From Prorocentrum cordatum (taxonomy: Eukaryota; Sar; Dinophyceae; Prorocentrales; Prorocentraceae), in contig CAUYUJ010006558.1 in the NCBI GenBank assembly GCA_963575745.1, positions 247,501-311,500 of the forward strand: DNA of 64,000 nt. The letters run 5' to 3'. This document shows, piece by piece, positions 1 through 9,800 of the stretch (its first letter is position 1; each line of letters starts with the position of its first letter). A program made the position numbers and the translations under genes. The notes beneath the pieces were generated by a model. The model made no database searches. It was not told where the DNA came from and saw nothing but the letters and a program-made list of their open reading frames with translations.

Positions 1-195
1 GCGCCATTTCCGCTGCTCGGGCCGCTGTCCACCGGACTCTCAGCACGACAGGAACCGAGAAGGGCCCTTCCCTCCCTTCCCCGCTCTTGCGAATCTTCTC
101 ACTACCCCGGCCGCCTGCTGAACCGACCTGTTTCGCCATCATGGATCTGTATCGGGGGAAGTCGCTTCGCAGGCAACGGGCACTGGCCCCCACTG

Positions 196-1062
196 CCTGC
201 ATAAGCAGGAGCAGGAGGAGGAGAAGGAGGAGGAGGAGGAGGAAAAGGAGGAGGAGGCAGAGGAGGAGCTCATGCGAGCTTGAGTGCGGCAGGGAGAGGG
301 GCGACGCGAGAGGCCCTCCTCCTCCTCCTCCTCCTCCTCCTCCTCCTCCTCCTCGTCCTCCTCCCTCCTCCTCCTCCTCCTCCTCCTCCTCCTCCTCCCT
401 CCTCCTCCTCCTCCTCCTCCTCCTCCTCCTCCTCCTCCTCCTCGTCCTCCTCCTCTCCTCCTCCTCCTCCCTCCTCCTCCTCCCTCCTCCTCCTCCTCCT
501 CCTCCTCCTCGCGGGCAGCCTCGTCCGGCGCCAGCGCCTCCTCGGGGAGCTGCCCGTCGTGGGCGGCGTCCGCGGGCGCAGCCGCCCGCGGAGCGGCGGC
601 CGCGGGCGGCGGCGGCGCCGGCGCCGCAGCGGCCGCGGGCTCCCCGCGCCACGCGCGCTCCAGGGCCTCCAGGGAGGAGGAGGGGGAGGAGGAGGAGGAG
701 GAGGAGGAGGAGGAGGAGGAGGAGGGGGAGAACGAGGGAGGAGGAGGGAGAACGAGGGAGGAGGAGGGGAGGGATGAGGGAGGAGGAGGAGGGAAGTGGA
801 GGAGGAGGAGGGCGGAGGAGGGCTCCGTGAGGCCACGGCGGGGGGGCCTGCCCGGGGAGGGGGGCACGCGGGCAAGCTGGCCGCGCTCCTGCGCCATGTC
901 GGGCACCCTGTTCCTCCTCCTCCTCCTCCCTCCTGCTCCTCCGCCTCCTCCTCTCCTCCTCCTCCCTCCTCCTCCTCCTCCTCCTCCTCCTCCTCCTCCT
1001 CTCCTCCTCCTCCTCCTCCTCCTCCTCCTGTCGGACACCCTGTTCCTCCCTCCCATCCCTTC
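196..1062. repeat. Trinucleotide GGA/CCT tracts
   Basis: Long polypurine and polypyrimidine triplet runs: (GGA)n at about 206-270 and 676-825, (CCT)n at about 311-514 and 912-1028, with a GC-rich spacer at 515-675. Open frames here encode only homopolymeric Arg, Ser, Leu, Pro or Glu and are not believable genes. A short unit TGTCGGGCACCCTGTTCC (897) recurs with one change at 1029 on both sides of the last CCT tract, suggesting local duplication. Confidence 0.9.
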
Positions 1063-1149
1063 CCAGTGCGCTGACTTTTCATGATCCGCAGACGCGTGTC
1101 ATAGCCGACCTGGAACTCCACAAACGACCCCACCGTGTTGTGCGCAGTC

Positions 1150-1560
1150 GGAGAGAAGAAACCTCTGGGACCCGGGGGACCTCTGTGGCCTGTGGGGCCT
1201 GTGAGACCTGCGACTCATGTGGGGCTTGTGGAACCTGTGGAACCTGTGGGAAGGCGTGGGACGACTGAGACCTGCGAGACCTGTGAGACCCACGGCACAG
1301 GCAGGACCTGCGGGACCTGCAGAACCTGGGGGAAATTCTGTGTGACCTGTGAGATATGCGACTTCTGGGACCTGTGGGACCTGCGGGACCTGTTGGACAT
1401 GTGGGGCATACGAGACCTGCGACACCAATAGCACTTATAGGACCTGTGGAAGCTGTCAGACCGGTGGGACCTGTGGGGCGACCTGCAACACTCGTGGGTC
1501 ATGTGTGACTTGTAGGACCTGTGGTGATGGCGGGACCTGCGGGGTCCCAAAAGGTAGCCC
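1150..1560. repeat. GGACCTGTG-type 9-bp minisatellite
   Basis: Degenerate tandem repetition of a roughly 9-bp unit (GGACCTGTG, GAGACCTGC and variants) for about 400 bp. Frames on both strands give repetitive Thr-Cys-Gly or Val-Pro-Gln strings, so the open frames follow from the repeat. Confidence 0.8.
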
Positions 1561-2309
1561 ACGCTGGGGCGGGAGGCGCCACTTTCTGACCAACGGCAGC
1601 GCAGCGCCGATCCGAAAATGAGGCCCACGCTGCAGCGCGAACGCACTAAAAAACTGCACAGCAATATTGCAACAGGTCCTATGACGCAAATCATGCGTGG
1701 AAGAACACGGACGCGGAAGGCGCGAATTGAGCAAACACGAACAAGAGAAAGTTGGGGGGGGAGTACATCCGAATTCTCTTCTAGAGAGGAGAAACTGCGT
1801 TGTGCAATGGAGGCGCGGCGACGGGATAGGCGGCGACGAGGCGGCGACGGGGCGGCGACGGCGACAACGTAGCCGTCAGGCTGGCAGACAGGCACCAACG
1901 ACGAGCGGCAACGGGGCGGAGACGGCGAGCCCGCAGCCGCCAGACCAGCAGACAGGCCCAGACGATGGGCTGCGGCGAGGCGGTGACGGGACAGCGACGG
2001 CGAGCACCGAGCCGCCAGACTTGCATTTCTTCTTTAATAGATCATCTTCTCGTAACCACACAAGGTTAATAGATCATCTGGTCTGCAATCGCCTGACTAC
2101 AGACGCAAGCGTAAAGAGAGGCTGAGATACATAACGTGTAATATGTGTATCCATGCGCCGTCCTGTAAACAATGCTGACAGGCCCAGTTCCGTAGAACAG
2201 AAGTAAGAGCCCCTGATGCAAGCACTGTTTGGGTAAAATTTGGGATTCTGGCATTGTGATCGAAGCGGAAGTCTATCGCTGCAGGACACGGTCGTAGGCG
2301 TGATCTTGA
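1561..2309. other. Unassigned intergenic sequence
   Basis: No gene recognised. The segment 1800-2010 is rich in GGCGACGG-like units, and the short phrase GCCGCCAGAC recurs at about 1938 and 2010. Short frames on both strands look like shadows. Confidence 0.5.
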
Positions 2310-3110
2310 GTGGATGCTGCTCGCGAGCTACTCGGGCGACCATTGGAGACATTTGTACAGAGCTTTCGCCCGAGTCGTCAATTTCCTGAGCAGCACTTAC
2401 CACCGTGGTTGCGCATGCTCGTCCTTGCTCGCTTCTCAAGCTCTCCTCAACCAACACCACAGAATAGGCATGGGGAAGACATGCAGGTGCAACCAGCTGA
2501 TATTGATGATTTCTTCGGCAATTGCCCTCGGGATGAGACGCGCAACATGCTTTGGGACCCGGTCGCATGTCATGCGCAAGACAATCAAGGGGATTACGTT
2601 CACGTTGCGAAGTGGTGGCTGGAACGTTTTTTTCAGAGCGCGCGTGGCTACACGCTTCTGCGCCCAGGGACTCCACGTGGAGATTTGCGCAACCAGTTCG
2701 CAGGGTCACAGCGTTTTTCTACACGTCCTTCCACACTCGGGATTTGAAAATAAGCATAGAACACGATTTCAAATAATTACGGCTTCTTTCGGTGCTCCAG
2801 CTAAGCCTACGTCGTGCCGGACGGCTTCCCCAAGGCAGTACGCAAGCGCCGGTATTGGCCAATAGCGTTGCCTCATGAAAGAAAACGTATGGCTTCGCAC
2901 TTTCCCAGGGCACGTTGGATAGAGCTTCGACCAGTATGCCTTGGTTGTGCGCTGGATGGACGACCACCTGAACATTACCAGCAACTACACGCACCACGAC
3001 ATCCGAAACATGTTGGCGAACCTGCATTTTTACTCTGGGTCGTCCATGCTTTTGGGAGAACTGATGAGCTTGTCCTGGATCACTCACCAGTTGTCATTTT
3101 TTGAAACAGG
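2310..3110 (+). pseudogene. Relic reverse transcriptase-like gene, frameshifted
   Basis: Plus-strand pieces in different frames resemble reverse transcriptase palm motifs in the right order. A frame starting at 2310 has ADIDDFFGNCPRD near 2500, like motif A. A second frame has FGAPAKPTSC near 2790-2820, like the GxPxSPxLC motif B. A third frame has VVRWMDDHLNI near 2940-2975, like the catalytic x-DD motif C. Motifs A and C are about 150 codons apart, plausible for an RT palm. At least two frame changes separate the pieces, so the gene is dead. The family (Penelope-like or another dinoflagellate RT) is unclear, and the resemblance is judged by eye only. Confidence 0.4.
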
Positions 3111-4165
3111 AGGGCGAAGATAGGGTGCCCGTTGGGTCATATTCTGTTAATTGTGAGGTTGGCAGCGAATGTAAGCTCCGAGATCGATTGGCCATGCAGT
3201 GCGTTGAAGCCCGATTGAGCGGATACACTTTGAACGAAGTGACTCGGGCAGTCCAGGGTCTGTGTGAGCTTATGCCTGGGCTGGGCACGCCAGCCGAGAT
3301 CGTGTGCAAACTTACTCGACCGTTATGCTGCCGATCGCTGACCCCCCCCCTCTCTGTAGCTTTCTTGTTCCTCCGCAGTAGTCCGCCATTCGATATGTTA
3401 TGCCGGCATTACCTGCTGCTCGGCCGTGCACGCGTGCATGCGTTCCGTCCCCTTCTGACTGCCCATTCTCATGTACACCGCGCAGTCGTGGGTAGTCTTG
3501 CAGTGGTAACGGTCCGTATGCATGACGGCTCGAGAACAGGGGCAGGACGGGCAGCATGAAGACCTGACCTGGAGCAAAAACGGCTGCACCCTAGTCGATC
3601 GTTCTCCAAGCCTCCCGTGGGGGCGGACAGTAGAGGAGGAATGAAGAGGAGGGAGAGCGAGAGAGAGCGAGAGGGCAGAGGGCAGAGGAAGGAGAGGAGA
3701 GGTAGATAAGGCGAGAGCGCGACTCACGTCCTGTGCCATGCGCGCCCTCCTTCGTTTCCTCCTCCTGTTTGCGCTGTGCTGGCACTGCGCTGCGGGCAAC
3801 GCGCTGTGCCTGGTCCCAGCCGCCAGCCACCGTCAACAGGGGGCTGCGAAGATGGGTGGCGTCCCGAACGCATGAAGGGACGGAAGGAAAGAACAAGTGC
3901 TTGCAGGATGATGCCCCACTGTACACCAAACAGACGGAATCACAGCTGCTTGCAGCCTGGGACCAGGATGAGGGTGCACAGGAGCCGTTGGAGAAGAAGA
4001 GGCATGGCCGTGCACGCGGAAGTGAGGCGGGTGGGCCCAGAATCGCATAACGGATGGCGACGTTGGGAGATAGACCGCGTGAACGGCGGGCCGCCAGCCG
4101 TCGCAAAATGGCCGCTTGGCCACCCGGCTGACGGCTTACACGACTGGCGAGGGCGGGACAGATTC
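3111..4165. other. Unassigned sequence
   Basis: No recognisable gene. A plus-strand frame (3101-3559) and two minus-strand frames are open but show no domain and no low-bias stretch supporting coding. A GA-rich patch lies at 3630-3710. Confidence 0.5.
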
Positions 4166-4430
4166 CTTCTCGTCCTCCTCGTCCTCGTCCTCGTCCTCCT
4201 CCTCCTCCTCCTCCTCCTCCTCCTCCTCTCCTCCTCCTCCTCCTCCTCCTCCTCCTCCTCCTCCTCCTCCTCCTCTAAGCAAGGGAAGGGAAGGGATGGG
4301 GGGAGTAAGGGACAATGGAGAGGGAAGGCGCGGGAAGAGGAAGGGAGGGAACGAGGGAGGGAGAGGAGGACAACGGAGGAGATGGGGCCAGGGGCGAGAG
4401 AGGGCGGGGGGAGCGGGGAGGGGCAAGCTA
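4166..4430. repeat. CTC/TCC tract followed by GGGA-rich purine tract
   Basis: An almost pure (CTC)n run at 4170-4274 is followed by a GGGAAGG-rich purine stretch to about 4430, a pyrimidine-to-purine strand switch. The frames are homopolymeric. Confidence 0.85.
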
Positions 4431-4545
4431 AGTGCGTTCGCGTCATATATGACGTCCTACCCCTCCTACCCATCCCTCACCATGACGTAGATATACTCTC
4501 TTTTCGCACAGTCGGATATCGATCAGGACACTGATCACGAGAGGG

Positions 4546-4735
4546 TACGCGATGCACGGTAGAGCACGGCATGGCACGGCGTAGACGAGCACGGCAGAGC
4601 GTAGGATGCCATAGCATGGCGTGGCATTGCGCAGTGAAGCATTGCATCACAAAGCGCGGCAACGCAAAGCATGGCATCGCACAGCGGCGCGGAGCACAAC
4701 ACCGCACAGTATGTCACGGCATGGCGCCAGGTTCT
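4546..4735. repeat. GGCATGGC/GCACGGC minisatellite
   Basis: About 190 bp of loosely repeated GGCATGGC, GCACGGCA and GCAAAGC units, period about 10 bp. Translated frames give His-Gly-Met-Ala or Cys-His-Ala-Met strings, consistent with repeat origin. Confidence 0.65.
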
Positions 4736-5749
4736 TCGGATGGTAAGTGGATCATCTTCGAGAGGTCTGAGCTGGTCTGGAATCGTGGCTCCATGTCTAG
4801 ATCCTCGGGCTCTCCGAGAAGCTCCACACAAGGCGGTCTGATGGAGAGCACCCGCTGGCACTGCTTTCAACATCGCCTTCTCAAAGCAGAAACGGGTCTC
4901 CCGCAAGAACGTCCTTAAAGCGACGGCGCCCCAAAGTGTGGGGAGGGGGAGTTTCTGCGGCCCAAAAATCAACGAATCGACACCACAAGAGTCATCACAC
5001 CCGATGTTTTTTAGGGAGGGGGCATTTTTTAGATTGGGGGGCCTATCCGGAAGGAAGGCCCGCGCTGCAGCAGGAGCACGATTCGGAACGGGCGGAAGCG
5101 CGAACATGAGGCCAGCGCTTCAACGGGAACAACATTTTGAAACAAAACCCAAGCGAAAACCCAACTCCCGGGAATCCTGTGTAAAAACAATGCGCGGAGG
5201 GGGGCTGGATGTCTTCCGGACGTCATCAGGGGAGAGAGAGGAAAGTAGTTTTGTAGGTGTGGAGGATCGGGGAGGCGGGGGGAGGGGGTGGGGGCGCACG
5301 GGGACGCGTGGGGGAACCCAGGGAAGGATGGGGAGCGAGAGCAGGAAGAGGGGGCCTGGCGGGAGCGAGGGAGGGAGGGAGGGGGGGGGGGGGGGTGCGA
5401 GGCGCGAGGGAGGCCTCCTCCAGCGGCGAGGCCTCCGCGCCGCCTCCTGCGGCGAGCCCAGCTGGCAGCGCCCGCACCGACAGCCCCGCGCCGAGCGAGC
5501 CGTCGAAGGGCGAGAGCTGCCAGCCGCTGGACGGCGGCTCCTGGCCGAGGGATGCCCCCCTTCCCCTGTCCCTTCCCTCCTCGATCCCCCCCCGCTCTCC
5601 CCCTCCCCCTCCCCCCTTCCCCTGTAGCCGTTTCGGCACGAGCTCTTTCAGGGGCCCGTGCTTGTGTTCACGTACTTCGAAGCGGCTCGTGAACACGGGC
5701 CACTTCACAAGCGCACGGCGCCTCCCGCTGCTGAGTCCAGCAGTGGCGG
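4736..5749. other. Region upstream of the LINE; possible LINE 5' leader
   Basis: No gene recognised. 5260-5400 is G-rich and 5560-5625 is C-rich, leading into the LINE ORF1 at 5750. Part of this may be the LINE 5' UTR, but no 5' boundary or target duplication could be identified. Confidence 0.4.
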
Positions 5750-6823
5750 ATGGTGCCAAACCCGCCCGATGTCTTGCCTGGAGCCAAGACTCCCCTGTGG
5801 AGTTGCAGCTGCGGGTGCCCGGACAATTGGGCGTCCAGGGTCATATGCAGAGGCTGCGGCAAGGATGCCCCAGGGCGAGTCGTCCAGGCAGCTCGTAAGG
5901 CATCAGCGGCACTCAAGTCAGGATCGGTTCGCGGGCCTCGTGGTGCCTGGGCTCAAGGGCCGCCGCCGATCGGACCCAGCAACAAGGAGCAGATGCGCCT
6001 CATTCAGGAGCTCAGGGCAGAGGTCGCGCAGTTGGCGGGTAAGCAGCCCCCAGCTCGGCCGCCATGGCAGTCCAGCTCCCCTTCGCCGCAGCGGGGCACG
6101 ACGGGCGAATCGTCCGCCAAGCTCTCGTTCGCTAATGTGCTGCAGTTCCTCAAGGATGAGGGCGTTGACACGGCGAAGGTCGAAGAAGCAGAACAGGCAA
6201 AGAAGCAGGCTACGGCAGTCAAGCAGCCCACATCCAGGGCCGCGCACTGGAAGGTCGAGAACCTCCGCACCAAGCTCTCCAAGGCGGAGGTGCGTGCGGC
6301 GGCGTTGCGCAAGCAACGGGAGGATCTTCAGGCCGAGATCGCTGAGCTGGACAAGAGCGTCGACAAGCTCAAAGAGGACCTCGGACAGGCTGAGCAGGCG
6401 CTTTTCCGAGTCCAAGCAGATGGAGATCCACTCAGAGCAGTCACTGCCACCCTGGACGAGGCCGTCGCCCAGTCTGATGAAGGAAAAGCTGCATTGGCCA
6501 CCCTCCAGCGCCTGCAGGCCGATGCTCAGGCCAAGAGGGCAGTGGCCAGCGGGCCTGATGCTGCAAGTGCTCCTCCTGGTACTGCTACAGGCGGGGCGGG
6601 CAGCGGCGAGCACATTGCAGCCACGGCAGGCGACGGCGACGACATCGACATGGACTTGCTGGATGGAGAAGACTTCGATGAGCGCAGGGCAGCTTTTGAC
6701 AAGGCCGCCCAGGAGCTCAAGGAGGCCAAAGGAGGAAGTCAGGAGCAGCTCGACGCCGCCAAGCGCAAGTACCTCGAGGCTGCGGAGGCCATTGGGGTCA
6801 AGCGGGCTCGGTCGTGCTCCTGA
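5750..6823 (+). CDS. LINE ORF1: RanBP2-like zinc finger plus coiled coil
   Basis: A 357-residue protein, likely the RNA-binding chaperone-like ORF1p of the LINE. Residues about 17-37 form a RanBP2-type zinc-finger-like motif: Trp, then closely spaced Cys, an Asn, and a distal CxxC (WSCSCGC...ICRGC). RanBP2 fingers often bind single-stranded RNA, which suits ORF1p (family knowledge). A basic, Pro/Ser-rich linker follows. Residues about 145-235 are heptad-patterned and Ala/Lys/Glu/Leu-rich, a strong coiled coil for oligomerisation. The C-terminal part is acidic and Ala-rich. The ORF ends with TGA at 6821-6823. The ATG at 5750 is the first Met upstream of the zinc finger. The longer frame overlapping it on this strand is ORF2's frame running open in a different phase. 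Confidence 0.75.
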   Translation: MVPNPPDVLPGAKTPLWSCSCGCPDNWASRVICRGCGKDAPGRVVQAARKASAALKSGSVRGPRGAWAQGPPPIGPSNKEQMRLIQELRAEVAQLAGKQPPARPPWQSSSPSPQRGTTGESSAKLSFANVLQFLKDEGVDTAKVEEAEQAKKQATAVKQPTSRAAHWKVENLRTKLSKAEVRAAALRKQREDLQAEIAELDKSVDKLKEDLGQAEQALFRVQADGDPLRAVTATLDEAVAQSDEGKAALATLQRLQADAQAKRAVASGPDAASAPPGTATGGAGSGEHIAATAGDGDDIDMDLLDGEDFDERRAAFDKAAQELKEAKGGSQEQLDAAKRKYLEAAEAIGVKRARSCS

Positions 6824-9800
6824 GCTGGACGCTGGAGTGGAGGGCCCTCCTCCAGTCAGCGGTGTGAAGGAGCAGTCCAGCTTGAATGCCTTCCTGAGGT
6901 GCAACATCCTGGACCTTGACTGGGAGCAGGCCACGGGCTTCGCTGTGCCAGTCATGCGCGACGACCTGCTGTTCGACTCGATGCAGTTTCGCCAGCGTGA
7001 CGGAACTTTGATGGAGTTGGACGAGAAGGATTGGCCCGTGCTCGGTTCCGCTTTGGCGAGGAGTACGTCGTCGTATCGCTTGGGCAAGGGAGGGAGGGAT
7101 TCAGCCCCTCGAAGTCACACTCCCTTGCCCGCATCGTCGATTGCTTCCAGTTCGAGCACGGCGACTTCGGCATCCTCGATGATCCCCCAACTGGCCCGCT
7201 CCTCGGGGTCGGGGGCAAGTGCAGCGCAGGAACATACTCCCCAACTGGCCCGCTCCTCGGGGTTGGGGACATGTGCAGCGCAGAGGCTACCGCCCCAACT
7301 GGCCCGCTCCTCGGGGTTGGGGGCATCTCCTAGCTGTGAGGCCAGTCCGTCTTCGTGGATGGCATGCGCGTCGACGCAGACGGCTACGGCGGCGACGGCT
7401 GGTTCTTCGCGTGGAGTTAGGACGCAACAGTCGTCGCCGCCTGCCCTTCCCTCCCCCAGGGCACCCCTTCCACAGGAGGCGGGGGTCTCAGCGCGTGGGG
7501 AGGGGGGGCAGGATGTTTTGCTGGCGCAGCATCCAGACGCTGAAGTGAGATTGGCTGGCAGTGTGCGTGGCCTCCTTCGTCCCCAAGTTGAGCCAGATGC
7601 GGATTCGAAAACACATTGGTTGAAATCCGACGGGAGGGCGGAAGTACCTCCCGCTCGTAATCTTCTTGCGGACGATCGTGTCTCTGGTGTAGCGCGGGGA
7701 TCTGCAGACTTGTGCATTTTTGGAGCCAACGTCAACAGCTGGTCGACAGCGGACACTGTAGTGAACTGGGTCCGAGATCAAGCTGACGTCGGAGGATCTG
7801 GGGCGGAGTCTTGGGGGTTAGTCCAAAGCAAGTTCCAGGTGGTCACGCTCCAGGAGACAAGGTTGAAGTCCCCCGACAAGATCATCTCGGCCCAGAGTTG
7901 GGCCTGCAGGAATGGGTACCAGGTGTCTCTCGGGAAGGCCCTCAGCACTGGCGACGGGCCCTTGCAGAGCTCTGGAGGAGTCGGTATCTTGGTTGCTGGG
8001 GAGATCGCTTCGAGGCCCTTGGATCTTCCAGGTTTGGGCAGGTTCGACGGGAGGATCGTAGGTCGGGTCATCAACGCGGGGTTCGACCAGGGCCTTGAGA
8101 TCTACAGTGTCTATCTCGTCAACGACATAGGCGTGACGGGCGAGAATTTAGAGCTTTTGGAAGTTCTGGGGGCGCTTCTTTTATGCAGTAAGCGCCCGTG
8201 GGTCGTGCAAGGTGATTGGAATTTCACGCCCGCGGCTCTCCAACTATCAGGTTGGATACAGCATGTGCACGGTGTGCTAGCCTCTTCTGGCCAGGCAACC
8301 TGCTCGGCCTGCGCTCCTAGGACTGCCAGGGGACAAGATATGGAGGAGGAGGAGCTGACGGAGCACGACGGGGGAGGAAGGGAGCTTGACTTCTTCGTCG
8401 TGTCATCGGCTATCAGTTCGTGCATCAAAGATGTCCAGGCTATCCGAGGAGCGCCTCTTTTTCCCCATTGCCCTGTGCTGCTTCGGTTGGGGAACCTCTG
8501 CCAGACGGCGGTAGTCCAGCAGCAGACGCGTTTCAAGCCGTTCAGCACCGCGATCATGGGGCCTCTGCCGCAGGAAAGAGACATCCAATGGAGCGACCCT
8601 CTAAACTCAGATTTGAACACGCTCGCTCGGGAGTGGTTCGGGGAAGCCGAAGCTCGCCTGGTTGAAATTCATGGAATAAGTGATCAGAAAGGGTACGTAG
8701 GTCGCTCCGCTGGGCCCCAGTCTCGCAAAGTTCCCTTAGTGGCGCTGCTAGAGCGAGATCACCGCCGGCGTTTTTCGAAGCAGACTGTCTGCTGGATCTC
8801 GTTCGAGGCCCTGCTCAAGAAGGCAAAGGCAATCAGTGCTGGGAACCCAGGTGCCAAGGGAAGAGCTCTTTTGGGATCCTGGAAGCTTAAGCTGTTCGAC
8901 ATTTTGGAGGACCTCCAGCTGACGGAAGATGGGCCCACAAAGGCCCAGTTGCACACCATTGTTAGGGCGGCATCGGGAGAAGGTTCCTGGAACGACGACG
9001 TCAATGGGGCCATCTGCAAAGAGTGCACTCGTCGCCAGAGGCTGGACGCGGCTTCGCAGCTCGCTAAGTGGAAGGAATGGGCCAAGAGCGCCGTCTCTGG
9101 AGGTGGTAAAGCGGCGCATGCCTTCTCCAAGCAGCAGGTCTCGTGTGGTTTTTCGCGAGGTACGTCGGATGATCCTCGGCTTCCAGTGGCTGGTCAGGCC
9201 GCAGTGCAAGAGCTTGTTGATGCGTGGCATTTGATGTGGTTTCGAGCTGGCCGCGGGCCCGCACCGAGCTCCTGGGAAGTTCCTGCCGACGAGCCTGCCC
9301 TTTCCCCGCTCAGACTGGAGGATTTACATCGAGTTTGTAAGATGTACGGGCCCGCGGCGGGCCTAGGCTGGGATGGATTTAACCCGAGGTGGATTTTGCA
9401 GCTGCCCGAAAGTTACCAGTTTCGGCTCCTGGAGATTTTGACGCTCTTCGAGGTCGACCCTGGGGCCGTCGTGATGTTCCTGACCAATGTGGTTTTCTTG
9501 GACAAACCAACGGGAGGGGTCAGGCCGATCGGCTTGCTATGCCTTTTCACGAAGCTCTGGAGCCGATTGAGGCAGCCGTATTGCCGCTCATGGGAAAAGT
9601 CCCACGTGTACGAGTTTTTCTGGGGCTCAGGGCCCGACACAACGTGCGAGAGGGCCGGATGGGTCCACAACTTGCTCGGGGCGCATTGTCGTAAAGCAGG
9701 TTTCGAATCAGCGTCGGCTCTCTTGGACTTGGCTAAGTTCTATGAGAATGTCAACCACGGGGACCTCCTGGTTGCAGCTAAACGGTTTGGTTTCCCAGTC

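Noticed and set aside
87-1133. Several overlapping long open frames near the window start
   Set aside because: They translate GGA/CCT triplet tracts into Arg, Glu, Ser, Pro or Leu homopolymers on both strands; no unique sequence.
5658-6821. N-terminal extension of LINE ORF2 to 5658
   Set aside because: This part overlaps ORF1 in another phase and has Ser/Arg-rich shadow composition; the zinc finger and coiled coil lie in the ORF1 frame.
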